NCBI GenBank assembly: GCA_013398015.1
Contig: VZRR01005726.1
Span: 110,738-174,737 of the forward strand
Reading direction: 5' to 3'
Length of the DNA: 64,000 nt
DNA from: Oreocharis arfaki
Taxonomy: Eukaryota; Chordata; Aves; Passeriformes; Paramythiidae
Shown here: positions 11,401 through 31,462 of the stretch, piece by piece
How positions within the stretch are numbered: the first letter of the stretch is position 1
Layout of the letters: every line of letters starts with the position of its first letter
Made by a program: the position numbers and the translations under genes
The notes under the pieces: model-generated
Told to the model about the DNA's origin: nothing
Database searches by the model: none
Seen by the model: the letters and a program-made list of their open reading frames with translations, nothing else

Positions 11401-14400
11401 AGAGTGGTGACAGGGAGCCAGCAGCCTGAATGCCTCCTGGCTGGCTCTGACCAGACTGTTCCAGACCCAGATGCTTGGTGAGGACTGTGACCAAGTGTGC
11501 GATGGCTGTGGTGGAGAAGGGTGAAGCCACCTGGTTGTACATTCTGAGGCTGCCAGAGTGTACCCCACAGCTGAGGCGGGGCAGGTAAGGAGAGTGGAGC
11601 CTGAAACTCCTGGGCTGCCACTGCCCCCCTGTGCTGGTGTTAGGGGCAGGCTCTTGTTTTGTCCACCCCATGAAGAGAGGCCAGGAGCATCCCTGAGGTG
11701 AGAAAGGTGCATTGTGATCTGCTGGTTGACTCTTGAGGAGCACTGGGGGTGGTTCTTCTTCCTCGCTGTTAAGGATGGAACTACAGCACAAAGATGGCAC
11801 ATCTAATCGTATTCTTATGCTCCGGGACAGTGCCCATGTGACATGCTGGCTACAGAAGGATTAAAATTTAAACATGGAGAGCAGCGTATGAAATTGCCTG
11901 CTGCATATTACCTCTGTAAGGCTGGCTGTAGGCCAGGCAGAAGGGGCTGCTGCCTCGGTTCGTATTGACGTTTCCATACTTACTGTGCTGAGTGGGGCCC
12001 CTGGGGACACATTCTCTGCACTTCAGAGAAGCAGTGAAGAATGAGGATAAACCCATCGCTGCCGTTCGTGCTGGCTGATGCTTGTTCTGCAAATGAGATG
12101 GGGCTCTGAGGTTTGGGGGTTTTTTTAAGTTTGCATGAATTGGATGTGTTTCGTCTTGCAGTACCTCCTTAGACCAGATGACGTGATGGCTTCTGAGAGC
12201 AGGGCTGCACGTGTCTAGCATTAGGCTCTCTGCTCACCTCCTTTTGCTTGAAGATACGCAGTAGCCTTTAGTGTTGGTTTGAAAGTGTTTCTAGTCAAGA
12301 AGACAAATGTAGGTGTTGCAGCTTTGGTCATTAATTCTATCTGCTAAGCAGCTCTGAGAAGGGACCTCCCTGCAGGGAGAAGCAGAATGGTCTGGAAAAG
12401 TACTCAAATTTCCCAAATTCAAACTGAGAACTGCCCATCTGATTCCTAATCTTACAGACGTGTCAGAGCTGTAGGTGTTTCCATTTTTCATCAGGAATTT
12501 GAAAGACATCTGTTTTGTCGAGACCAAGACGTTTCTGTGCCTTGATGAGCACCGAACTGTTCAGCTCTGTCTCCTCTGCAAAAACAGTGGTTTTTTTCTG
12601 TTTCTCTTCCACAAGTGACCCTGTTGGTAGGTGCCAGCAGCAGATAACTAATTTTTATGTCTCCTTATGCAGTACAAGCTAGAATTCTTATGGCGTCAGG
12701 TGAATAACTTGGGCTGATGGATTTCTCAGCTTTACCTGAGAGAATTTGAGTGCTTCCTTCAGAGGTTCACCTCAGGGACTGCTCTGGTGACAGAGGTTTA
12801 TTCCTTTCCTTGATGACCTTTTGGATAGCTTTGATTGGCTCTGTGTAGAGCAGGCAGGGGAGAAAAATGTTTCTATGGTTATTCTAGCCACCCATCTGTC
12901 AGTCCTTCCCAGTAGCTTCAACTGCTTTAATTTCAACCACATTTGACAAGACACGATGATGTTGTGTTTGACAAAGATACACACTCCCACGAGAATCATG
13001 AAAATTGGTATCAGGGAAAGAACAATTTAAAGACTGATCATAATTACTGCAATTACATTTGTTGTTTTCTTAGTTGTTCGGGAAAAAAACAAAGGGAATG
13101 GAAAAGAATAATTGAATCATTTACTCTAAATCCTCATCTTTACTAACATTAACGTTGGCTACCAATATCAAATGACAAGGTTTCTTCTCTCTGCTGGAAA
13201 GTAACATTTGAGAAACAGAAGAAAGTGTGCTAACGGGGGATAATAGCAGTGCTGGAAAGTCATTGCTTAATTAAAATGCTTGTGTTAATTGGCATGACAC
13301 ATCGGAAAGCAAGTAACACAGATACTTATTTGGTATATGGTGTAGATCTTCACCATCATGGTGTTCAGAAAGGAAAAACAAACTTTAAGACTCTCAAGCT
13401 CTGTTCATCTCCTTGGTGTGGAACAAAACAGAGAAGACAAATCGGAGATGATGTTGAACATCCAGCACGGAAGTTACAACACAATAGATTGTTAAAGGCT
13501 ATAGATACAGATCAAAGTCATAGATGCAGAAGCCTGATTCAAGCATGGACCTTGGTAAACGAACAAAATGCAGGCACAGGTACCAAATATAGAATCAATT
13601 AATGCACAGTGGTAACAGCCATCCAGAAAATGTCAAGAGGAAACCCAAGGAGAATGGGTTTGTTTGGATTAAGTTTTGAGTAATTCAAAACAAGGTGAAT
13701 TTCTTATGATCACAGAAATGCAAAGAAACTGAAAATGTGTCCAACTAAGAAACTCTGTGTCTCCACGGTAAATAAAGGTATGTGGTAAAACGAGCTACAA
13801 AAGTAATAAAAAAGTATTTTTTTACTCAGCAAGGTGATCAGCAAGGTGAGGTGCAGTCATCCAGGTGTTTCTTTGGATTTTTCCAGGGCATTGATCAAAC
13901 TGGTCACTTTGTTTGGGAATGCTTACTACTCATTTCCTAATTTCTGAGAGTTGTGATGCTCAAAAAAACCAAAATAAAGCAAAAAGTGGGGAAAAGGGTA
14001 TTTTTTTCCCTCATGTTTTTTCCTCTTTAAATGTTTTTCATCTTTATTGTTTAGAAAGGCTTGACTTAAAAATAAATCTTGATTTTTACCATAACAGTAC
14101 CATAAGAGAAAGAGGGATGATATTTTCCCCCAAAGGCTTAAGTGACTTGACTTGGAATGTTACGTCAGTTGTAATGGAGACATCTTTTTCTTATGAGTGT
14201 TTTTGCAGAGTTTGTTTTTATCTAATTTGTGTTAAAAAAATACATACAAAAAGCAGCCATGATCTGAAATAATGTGGCTTAATGTATTTATGTATTTTGA
14301 CTGCTTTCATTTTCCCTTTCTGCTTCCTGTAATCAGCTTCCTACTTTTCATCAGCCATCTACTGAGTCTTCTAGAGTAAGGATGAAATCTATGATGTTGA

Positions 14401-15483
14401 AAAACCCCAAACCAAATAATAGTTTTCTAAATAAAATGAAGACATCTTTTAAAAGTTCAACGAAAATAAATCCCCTCTATATCCTTTCTATACACACCAT
14501 ACAGAAACAATGACAAGGAAATCAGAAACCCAGTTATCTTTCAACTTTCATCACCTCATTTCAGAACATCTAAATGAGAAATTTGATAGCATGTTTGTAA
14601 AAATTCCACTTTAAAATTAGCTTTATGACCCACTCATTTAAAAATTGTTATCAGCTCAATATGGAGAAGAGCAAATACTACTCTGTGAGAGGTGATTGAT
14701 CATAGAATTACAAATGGAATAGTCATGATGATCAGCAGAAGCTGGAATGGAAGATGAATAAGAGAAAATAAATTATACTGGAGAAGAAATGTGCCATTAC
14801 AAAAGAAAAAAAACCCTCTGTACTAATTGCAGGGAGAAAGAGGTTGACAAGAGACTGGATAAAAAGAATACTAATTTGCAAAGAACTGCTTTCAGTTTCT
14901 GTTTTCCCACTTCACTCTCCATACTTTTTTTCTGATTTTCCGCCTTTCTTTCCTTCCATCTGTCAGAGCAGAACTTGTTTTTTCATGTCTTGATCTACTA
15001 TGGGTTAATGTTGCTCTTGCTATTTCTAGCAGAAGAGGAAAAAAGCCACTAACCTTTATCCAACTTTCAATAAGAGAAAGTAATGTTGCCCCAGGCCCAA
15101 CATCAGTTAGAACACATTCATTTTCTTTTCAACCAGTGTGTAATGTTGTAACTTTTCAACAGATATGACTGCATTTAAAAGCATGTAACAGATGTTAAAG
15201 AGGTATTTTCTCTCAATATATTTCTCTCTTAGTACCCGTGAAACTGTTTAGACCAAGAATTTATTTTCAATAATTATTCAGTCTTTATAGAGCATGAAAA
15301 ATCACATATTACTCACTCTTTTTCCCTGAACTAGGTAGATGAGCTCTTTCAACTGGAAAGAAACAGTAGTAAATAAATTCTGTAGGTCTTTAGTTCTGCT
15401 ATTACAGGACAGGTGTGGACTTTGAGACAAGTAATTGTTTGATGTTCTTCAACCATTTGATGCTACCATCTGCCAGAATAGTA
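11401..15483. other. Non-coding stretch, FAM131B intron 1
   Basis: No exon or recognisable repeat was seen. The part from about 11400 to 11800 may still be decayed CR1. Between 12500 and 15480 the DNA is A+T-rich, with only short unrelated frames. Confidence 0.35.
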
Positions 15484-15860
15484 TTAGTATTCAGCCTGGA
15501 CGAGGGAAAGCTCCTGAGAGACCTTACAGCACCTTCCAGTACCTAAAGGGGGCCTGAAAGCTGGAGAAGGGCATTTTACAAGGGCATGGAGGGATACCAC
15601 CAGGGGCAGTGGCTTCAGAATGGAAGAGGGTTGGTTTAAATTTGATAATAAGAAGTTCTTTACTGTGAGGGTGGTGAGGCACTGGCACAGGTTGCCCAGA
15701 GAAGCTGTGGATGTCCCATCCCTGGAAGTGTCCAAGACCAGGTTGGATGAGGCTCTGAGCAACCTGGTCTAGTGAAAGGTGTCCTTGTCCATGGGAGGGG
15801 GGTGAAACTAGGTAATTTTTATGGTCCCTTCCAACCCAAACCATTGTGTGGTTCTATGAA
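15484..15860 (+). mobile_element. CR1 LINE 3' end
   Basis: This is a well-preserved CR1 3' end: 'ctcctgagagaccttacagc', 'taagaagttctttactgtga', 'cactggcacaggttgcccag', 'ccaagaccaggttggatgag', 'gagcaacctggtctagtg', 'ggtcccttccaacccaaacc' and the terminal 'ggttctatgaat'. Sense orientation is plus. It looks younger than the relics at 6-9.5 kb because most consensus blocks are intact. Confidence 0.93.
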
Positions 15861-18347
15861 TATTTTCTGTATTCTAACACTCCAGGGAAACCATCAGTGG
15901 GCTTGCAGCATTGAGAGCAAAGGCTGAGTGTCATTTGCTGAACTTTGGGGCTGTCAAGTCACATGTGCTGAGTAAGAGGCTCCTCTTTCTTTGGCTGGGG
16001 CAGAGGTGTCTTTGCAGTGTGTGCCCAGAATGGTGCTGCAGCCTGTTTGCAGTGTGGGCCAGGGTGTCTCTAGACTTACAGAAGGGCCACAGCAGTTTGC
16101 TCAGAAAGAGCTGAGAGTACAGGAGAAAGGCCTCAGGTGAAGGGAGATAAAAGAGGCATGACACTGTTACCTGCACTGAAGGGTTCTGGACAGCTACCTT
16201 CTGCTCTGGAGAGGTGACATCTCTCCTGCCTCTCCAGCATCCCTGTCTTGTTCAGCTCTGTGGCAGCAATGCCTCAGCTCTCCCCTTCTAGTGTGGAGGG
16301 TTGCAGGTGGAGGGGAGGAGCCCAGACAGGAAAAGGCAGCTGGATCCCAGCATGCAGGGGCAGGCTCCCACTCTGCTCTTTGCACCAGTTTTTTCCTCCC
16401 GCTGGCCTGTGCTGGTCTCTCAGCTCACCCTTGTAACAGTCAACCCCTCACTCCTTCCTCTCTAGATTTGCACTTCCTGGTAGTGCTCCCTCCTTCTTCC
16501 CTTTACCCGTTCTCTGTTCAGGGGAGCACAAGTGTGTTCCATTCTAAGCCACAGCCAAACCTTACAGCTGATGCACCTGGGACTGTCAGCTGGGCTTTCA
16601 GAGCTCTGCCTTGAGCTTCCCTTTGCTGGAGGCAATTCTAGACCTAGAAGGTTTGCTTGGATCCCAGATATAAGAGGTTCCCAGCCATAGTGGTAACAGG
16701 CAACTCACGAGTGGCCCATTAAGCCCTTGCTTGTGTTGCTTGAGTACAGAAATCCCCAAATCTCCCTCTCTTGCTTTGCTGGACTGAAGGTTGCCAGTGC
16801 AGTCAGTGGCAGTGCAGTCAGCAAGAGCTCAGTGAGGCCCAATACATGCGTGTGCTTGTCAGGAAAACCGGTTAGGAGGATCACAGCCCTGAAGGGTGGT
16901 GTTTGTCAGGCTCATCATAGCCATGTCCTGCCTTCTCCTGAAGCCTGGCTGTGTCTGACCTCTGTGCTCACCTTTGTAGCATACAGTACAGGAATCCTTT
17001 TTCTTTTGAGTTCCCTGAGTTGCGAGGAACTGCAACTCGGAGAACAGCAGCTTTACTCAGCCTAGTTAGAAGCATATGGGGGATGCTATTAAAAGACTTG
17101 GTTCTAATGATCCTGATGAACAGGAATGTACTTAGGATGTGAAGGAAAAAACATCCCTTAGTTCTTTCAGAAAGAGATCTTCCTGCACAGCGGAAATACG
17201 AGATGTGAAGGTGTGGTGGACCCCACAATATGCAAATAGCATTGTCTTTCTGATGTTTTTCATATTGCCATGTTTAGCCTTTTTAGGGGACAAAATCAGG
17301 TTTTTTGCGTTTTGAATTCTAGCTGATGAATGCCTCAGGCTTCCCTCCCTTAAGTGCCTCCATGGGTCCTGCAGGCCTGTATGGGGTGGAGTGCAGCATC
17401 TCTCACCTGTCAGAGGATTTCTGCTGGGGAAAGGCAGTGATGAGCACTCTATGAAATGTGCCAGAGCTGCTAGAATGAGCAAGGGGCTTTGCGTTTGTCT
17501 GTGGAGGAGAAATTTGCTATTAAGAGTAAAAAAAAACCATTAGAAGACCATTGAGAGTAGAACCATTCACATTCAATCCAAACAGACTAGACATTACTGA
17601 ATTGATCAGAGGAACAGATGATCATTTTGACAGCTGCATTTCTTGACAGGTTCTACGAGGCTGAGGTGTAAGGAAAATACAGTTGTTCCTCTGTGACATG
17701 GGAGCAAATGACTTTAAACAGAGTTTGAGGATGGCACACAGGCTGAAGGCACAGTAAACTGCTGGCTGCACAGAGTTACCTGGTTGACTACTTACGTGTG
17801 CTTCCTTGCATTTAGTTTCACTTTTAAAATTTAATCATATTTAATTTTTTAATCTTTATAAAATTTTATCCTTTGTATTTTATGTTACTGATATTTAAAA
17901 TTTGAAACTTAATGGCAGGTATTAAAAAGGTCTTTAATCTTGCTGAGAATGACAAAGCAAAGGCTCCAGCAGCTCTAAGCTGATGTCCAACCAATTCAAA
18001 CCATAATGGTGAAATGCCTTTTTAAGGGATGATTGTTTAGTATTGAAAGGGGGTATTAAAGGAATTGGCTTTCCCAGTCACACATCATGACTGGATGTAT
18101 CTGTCCTTTAGCCAAGCATACGTCACAATTGAGAAAAACACAAGTGACTTGTCTTCATATGGAGATATCTGTGTGAAATACAGCAGCTGATGATATACAG
18201 GTGGTCTGATTAAAAATGGAATGTCTGATTTAAGTCTGTTGTGGCCTTAAACTCAATGATTTTCCTGCTTGCTTAACTGAGTTGGCTTAAGACTGATAGA
18301 ACAGGTTGTAGTGGCATTCAGAAGCCTGAGCAGATGTGTTCCCACAG
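15861..18347. other. End of FAM131B intron upstream of the first recognised exon
   Basis: No coding exon or named repeat was seen apart from a very A+T-rich patch at about 17820-17910. The stretch ends in the splice acceptor 'tgttcccacag' at 18347. Confidence 0.5.
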
Positions 18348-24759
<6,412 letters not shown>

Positions 24760-26290
24760 TGCTTTCTGTGAAGTTCTCATCATTGCTGAACAAAGAGAGG
24801 GGTGGCAAGGAATGCAATTACAGGGATTCTTCTCTCCAGCTCCCCATGTTTCCAAGCAGACACACCTTCCATTCCTGACATTTAATTATTTTTTTAAACA
24901 AGAGGAAAATCTCAGAGTGATTGACACATAAAAACCTTTTCTTCCCCTCCCCCATGGACACGTATTTTGGATTTTCATTGCTCTGGGCAACATGTGATGT
25001 GCTTGGAGAGATCTGGATTGGTAAATAATTTCTAAATCTTTTTAATACAAAGTCCTGGCTGTGGATACAAACTCTTCTGGTACTGGGGATGTGGCTGATG
25101 AGACAGGCTTGGTGTAGGGAGCAGCTTTGTGGCTAGAATTCATCTTGGCAGAATGGGTGTTGCTCTGTGGACATGGCCCCCTTCTGTAGAATATGTGAAT
25201 ATAAACTGGTTTGAAATGAAGATGGGGCTTTGCAAATCTAGATTGCACTAGTGCTGCGGTTGTGGCTGATGCAGAGGAGCAGGCCCTGTTCGATACAGGC
25301 CGTACTGAGATGAAAGCTGTGCTGTGTAACCAGATCCTCAGTAGCACCCTGACACAAAGCTGTAGGTTTGATGGCTACAAACTGCGCTCTGTGGGCCCGG
25401 CTCTGCTGTGGCGTGGAAGGATGGATGCAGATACGAATCTAACCCTGCTCTCAGATATTCATGCTTTGGTCTCTTTCATTTATTTGTTTCTCTCTTTGAC
25501 ATTTCTGCCTTCCCAGGAGCTGGCAAGAGTGGTGTGTCCTTTTGGCAGTGGGCACTGGAAGCCAGTGGAAAGGACATTTTCAGCTACGGAGACATTCATA
25601 AAAAGCTGACTCTTGCAGGGGGCTTGAGAACATGTCCATCTTGGTGCTGCTGCTGTGTTCTTCTGTCTTTTCCTTGCCAGCAGTATGGGGAGACCCAGAG
25701 AGTAGGCAGCAGGTCCAGGAACAGTGTGTACAGCTATGAGATCACAGATACCTAGTTTACATTAGGGTTTTCAGTTTCTTGCTCTTTTTTTTAAACCTTT
25801 TTATATGCTGGATAAGTGTTCATAACCAAGCAGTTAGTAATGGGAAAGGCCTGTACTCCAGTCATGACTTAACAGAAATACTGCACCTTTCCCGTTTCTG
25901 CCACTCCTGCAGTGCCAAATATAGCTGGAGGAAAAAGGGTGAGAGGAAATTTTCTCCTCCTATTTGTCTTCTTCTTCCTGCCTATGTTTTCTTCTTTTGT
26001 TTTCCTACCCCCAAGCAGTGTAAATAATGCTCAGTACTTGATCTGTTTGTTTTTCCCTCCCAGCTCTTTTTCAGGTGTGGAGAAAGCTGATTTCAGGAGT
26101 TTTCCCTATTTGTACGGGTTATATATTTTTCGTTTAAAAAAACATGATTCTCTGATTAGGGGGAATTTGGTCTCTTGCAATTCCTTGACATTTTTCTACA
26201 GACCTCCTTTTGGGAGGGAGAAGTTCTGAATGGAAATTGTTTCCTTTCAGCTCTCACCAGAAAATAAACAGGGACAAAAGCAAAAATTAT
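24760..26290 (+). other. FAM131B: Probable FAM131B 3' UTR
   Basis: The sequence follows the stop directly, with no acceptor needed. The first canonical AATAAA on the plus strand that I see is at 26263-26268; an AATACA variant lies near 25044. The true cleavage site is not decidable by eye, and a further AATAAA at 29276-29281, followed by a GT-rich stretch, is an alternative. Confidence 0.45.
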
Positions 26291-29200
26291 ATAAGGTTAT
26301 TGATTTTGCTGGAGGACTGAATAGAACCAGCAGAGATTACCCAAGTGCAGAGTTTTAATTGCAAGACCTCTTGCAAGGAAGCATCAGTAAAGCTTGGGTG
26401 TAGATCAGATGCTGGCTCTGATGAGCTAGAGAAATGAATTTGCCTGGATACTGCCATACTGTTCCAGGAGCAACTCTTTCTCACTTACTCTGACTCATAT
26501 TTGCTCTGTTTAATTCATGATACTTTTGTCTCTTCTTTGCCTCCTCTTCAGGCTTGGTGTGTTTTTTGGATGACAGGAGAGTGATACAGGCTCCTTTCCT
26601 GCTTCAGGTTTAGTTCCTGCATATTTTCAGGGAAGAATGTCTAAGGAGAGTAAAATGTGACTGAAGGAATATCATCAAGTCTGAGAGTTTAGACAGCTCC
26701 TAGCAAGCAAAGCAAATGATGTCCAGGAATTGGGAAAAGTAGGAATGGGACTCTCAGGAAGAACTTTACCCCACTCAGCTTTTTCCCACTGACACAGGCA
26801 GCTGCATAAAGAGGGACTCCTTTTTCAATACCCAGCTCTTTCCAGCCAAGTCCGCTTCAAGCAGATCTGTCTTCCCTCTCCATTACACCTCTAAATGAAA
26901 GACCTTTGGGATGTTTAAGTAAGACTGGTAATTTGGTGTAGGTAAGTGATAAAAGTTTTTGAGACCCATCCTTTTTTACGCATTTGCTTGGTCTTGCTTA
27001 CATCTCTCTAAGGAGGTAGCTCTTCTCCTGAATGGTGACCTTTCAATATCTCTTCAAAGATGTTTGCCCATTCGGGTACTAACCTCCCCTGGGCAGCAGG
27101 GCTTGATAAAAATGATCTCCTATAGTTCTTGCAGGACCAGTGGTAGCTCATTGTCCTGAACTGGCTTGGGTCTAGCCACGAAGCCAGGCCTGGGAGATCA
27201 CACTAGCCAGAAAAGAGAAATGGGGCAAGTGCCGAAGCACCTCAGCAGATGAGTAAATGAATAAGTTTAAAGCTATTTTTATTTCTTTTTAAAAAGGTCT
27301 TCAGGGAAACAGAAATGGTTGGGTGTGTACCTTTGTGGGAGATTTGGGTGACTTGTTTCTTTCTCCAAACCATTTTGTTCCCATGTGCCTCTCCAGGACC
27401 AATCTGGATGTTTACAGTAACTTTTAGAGTAGCTTCTAATGATCCCTCTGTGTTGTTTACAGGACTGGGACAAGTAGGTCAACTTGTCCAGGGCTTCTTT
27501 TTCTTTAATATGGACATGTGGTACATTTACTAAGATGTCTGATTGGTGTCTAAAAGATATACCTTATCTCCAGGGAAGGCAGTGACAGGGAGTTATCTAC
27601 GTAGAGAAAAGTGCAAAAAAAATTGACCTTATAGAAAATTCTGTGGAGTCTGATAGGAATAGAAAACCTATCTGTAGATTCTTCTAGCTTCTGTGGAATT
27701 GGGATATACAATTATACCCTGCTGTATAGTTCCATAACCTGCTGTCTAGAAACCTGTAGGTAGCCTCATTCTCTGTGAATACGGGCTGGTTAGAACATCA
27801 CTCTCCGTAAAAACTTTCCAGCTTACTAAATTCTGTAATTTTTTTTTTTATAAATGTCTTAACTTTCTGTGAATGATAAAATCTCAGCTTTTTCCTAAAA
27901 GAAAGAAAAAGGCTATTTTCCATACCTCTCCACAGTCCAAAAGAGCTATTTGCTAGGAGTTTGACCAGAGAGAGCAGGTCTTCCTGTCCACACTTGCCAC
28001 TTGAGTGAGCAGCCTGAGCTGAACTGGAGAGGCAGTTTGAATCTTTTTGAAAGTGGAAAATTGTTTGTATAATCTGGCCTTTTCTTACGTAACAGGCCTG
28101 CTGCCTGTGTGTATCCAATATCAGAGAGAGAGACCTGGAACCTACCGTACGTTTCCCAGAAAAGCTGTTATTATATAGATACACCTATTCAAGCATATGG
28201 GAGGCACAGGTGCTCTCTGAGCGAAATTTGGCCTGCAGTCCCTTTATCCTGGTGAGGAAGGGTGAGCTGGAGAGAGTCCAGCCAAATAGTCAGAGCCCAA
28301 ATTGTGTTTGTGAGGCTGTAAATAAGAAGGAAGGGTAAGCTCAGTATCCCCGATCTGCAGTTACTAAGAAACTGAGCTCTGCTGTTTGTTTTCACAAACC
28401 CTGTATAAAGCAAAGCTGCACTACTGAAAATTTTGGATATTCTTGAAATAGTGGATATAGAAGATTCCTATCTTTACCCCAGGCCTTTGTCTTCAGTAGG
28501 AACTTGTTGAAATTATTCTGCTAAACATCAAAGAAGGCTTAAACAGAAGTGACCCTAATTTAAAATCTTCCACTGCAAGAAAATTCTCTCTTGTTCCTCT
28601 TCCCATGATCGCTCATACCTGATTAGTTACACTATTTCGTAAGTTTTTCTTTTATATAAATCTGAAGCTTTCTTTACATGCCTTCTGAGTTCTCACCAAT
28701 TCCATTACCTCAGGCTCTGGGACAGAGAAGTTAATCCGTTTCTTTCAGTTTCTGTGCCTCTAAATCATCATCTTCTTCTGGAAAGCTGCTGACAAGTCAT
28801 CCACTTGCTTTCCCCCTTTAAAAAACTGTAGTCATCACCTTTCAGGACAGGCTTGCAGTTTAGCCATACTTGTAAGCTGATCCAGTGGTGAGCTGCTTTG
28901 AAGGAGGAGGAGCTCTGCTCTGACCGTGCTCGCCTCCCACAACCCTTGGGCGGGTGCCGATGCTCAGCTGACCCACACCAAGCTGGGGACTTTTACCCCA
29001 CTATGAAAGTGAAGAAGGAAGAGCTGTGAGCAGAAGGAGAGAGAGTGCTGTTCTCAGCAGCTGGTCTTCCTTTATATCAGGTTAGAGAAACTGGGAAAGT
29101 GCACTTTGAAACGGCGTCTTCATGATGAGTCTAAGCTGCTCAAAGGAGCTGTCTCACCTCCTCTCTTCCACCACCACCAGCTCTGTACTTCTACTGCCTA

Positions 29201-31385
29201 AAAAGCACCAGCACTAACACTCATTTGGCTGCTCAGGAACTGGCCCCACTGAAGACTAACCCAGTCCCCTACCTAAATAAAGGTTTCAGTGGGATGAGCT
29301 CTTCATATTGCTTCTCTTTGTGAGGGAGGCATCACTGAGGGCTGGTGAAACGTGTAGATGGTCATGTGGAAGACTGGTTGCAGATGCAACTTAAATTGGC
29401 TTAAGCTGACTGTGATATGTCTGTCTGAAAAGAGTAAGTCCTGCTGGGGTACCAGGAAGGATATGTTCCCCATTTTCTTCTTTAGTGTTTTCCTTGGAAT
29501 TTCTAGTATGCTCTTATCTGATTTGGTCTTTGTTGTTTATGCCCTGTTGTTTCCTTCATTGCTTCCTTCCACAGGCTCCTTTGAGGTAAACCCTGGAAAC
29601 TGGGCAGGATGACATGAGTGACTTGATATATGCATGAAATTAATAAAATTAACATGCACAAATTGTGTATTCACTCAGTGATTACACTCCATGGCAGCTA
29701 AAGATACTGATAACTCTTATCCTGTAATTGCAAGAGGGGAGACTTTTTCAAGAGTGACGCGTAGCTGTTGGAAGTGATGGTTATCCCTATTTTCAGGCCA
29801 GTTCCAGTCTAGTGTGAGATCCAGAAGAGTGCTTCACACCTAGGCAGAGTCTGTGCGTGCTGTACTGTGTACAGCAGCAATGAGAAATGTTAATTGTAGG
29901 CTTGGAGAAGAGAACTGGAGAACAAAACTCATCTCTTTGTTTGACAAGGGTGGGAGGTATGGTGGTGAGGCAAGGTAGTGTGCAACAGTACGGGCTTGTG
30001 GACAACTGTGTGTGTCAGAGAGGGAAAGACATGGTGAGAAGGGCTTGGAAAAAGGCTGAGAAAAGCTTCATGCCTTTTGTTTACACAACACAGGTGAGAA
30101 GCTTCATGGCAGACTCCCAGCAGAGTCGATTGAGGTACAGAATTGATATACAAGCTGTAGGTCCAGCATTGTTGCAGCTTATGGTACTCCTTAGGCGAAG
30201 CCGTGCTTTTTTTTTTTTTAAGACAGTGGTTGGAAAGAGACCTCCCTGAATTTGGGTACCTGCTAGCTTCTTTTTCATTGTCTTCAAAAAACAGTTCACA
30301 GTGTGCTTAGTTCTTCAGGGAAATCGTATGAGAAATACACTAAATAAGAACTTACTCCTTGCCCAAATGAAGTTAACGTTTCACTGGAAACTCAAAATAC
30401 CTAAATTCAGCTTAGTTTGCCTTAACTGTTGTATTGATAATTGCCTAGAAGGAGAAGCAAACTCAGATAATCTGCCTCTAAATGCTATAAAAAGCAGAGC
30501 AACATTGGCAAAGTCTAAGCTCTTCCTTCTAATTTCTCCCAGGTGGATTTTTCAGTGTTGCTTGTTCAGACTCTGGCATATCTTTTTAACTAACTGTTTG
30601 ACTTTTTGTAATAGAAAAAAAGAAAAGAAAGGAAAGAAAAAAATTTAATTCCAATACAGAGATTATCAGCATCTTACAACTAGAAAAACTAATAAATAAG
30701 TAATACTTTCATCTTTGATTTTCCTCCCCTGTAGCAATCTGACAGGGAAAGATTTCTATGCCATGGCTCAGGGAAAGGAAAAAATAAACAGGGAAAATAT
30801 GAGTAAAATAGTGCCTATTAGAACTAAATGTATGTGTAGGACAGCCTACAGTCATTAAAGCACAGTCCCAAATATGATTGCAAGCTGTAAAGTCAATGTC
30901 AGGTGCCTCTTTTGTACCATAGGGTTTTCCCAGGCTAAGTAGTAGTGAACCTGTGCAGAAGCAGAAGAGCTGGACTTCTGTGCCAGGTCAGTGTCTCTCT
31001 CTGTCTCAGAATATGCCATGGCACCTGGGGACACTGTCCTCTCTCAGCAGCACAGCCAGCTCCATGAATTGACTGGGATGAGGCACGAGGGTCATTATGT
31101 TAAAAAAATGGACGTGGAAAATCTGCACTTGAAACGTCAGAGTGTTTTTACACTTGCACTGACATTTTTTCCCAGCATAGGCAGATGAAAGTGTTAGTTT
31201 TTCCTTGGAAATGAAAAGCTCTATGGTTGACAGTATTGGTCTGCACAGAGGAAAATAGATACGTGATATATTTTTCCAGTGCAGGTACACAATGCTGGAA
31301 GAGGAAAAAATTAGTCAGGCTGTGATTTTGAGAAAGAGCATGTTTACTAAAACTGTAAAGACTTGTTCAAGAATGTTCTCAGTGC
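26291..31385. other. Intergenic stretch between convergent genes, nothing recognised
   Basis: I see no exon, RNA gene or named repeat here. There is a poly-T run at about 30209-30221 and an A/G-rich run at about 30613-30645. A locally G+C-richer patch at about 28900-29020 has no recognisable identity. Confidence 0.4.
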
Positions 31386-31388
31386 AGA

Positions 31389-31462
31389 TACCACAGAATC
31401 ACAGAATGGTTGGAAGGGACCATGAAGATCATCATGTCCAACCCTTCTTCCATGGCCAGGAC
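31389..31462 (-). mobile_element. CR1 LINE 3' terminal fragment, reverse orientation
   Basis: The plus strand reads 'ccacagaatcacagaatgg', 'ttggaagggaccatgaagat', then 'catgtccaacccttcttcc', which is the reverse complement of the CR1 3' end. Only the last 70-75 bases are present. Confidence 0.9.

Noticed and set aside
11290..11802. Three overlapping minus-strand open frames of 97-170 codons
   Set aside because: They lie antisense to a decayed CR1 fragment and its flank and show no conserved protein features.
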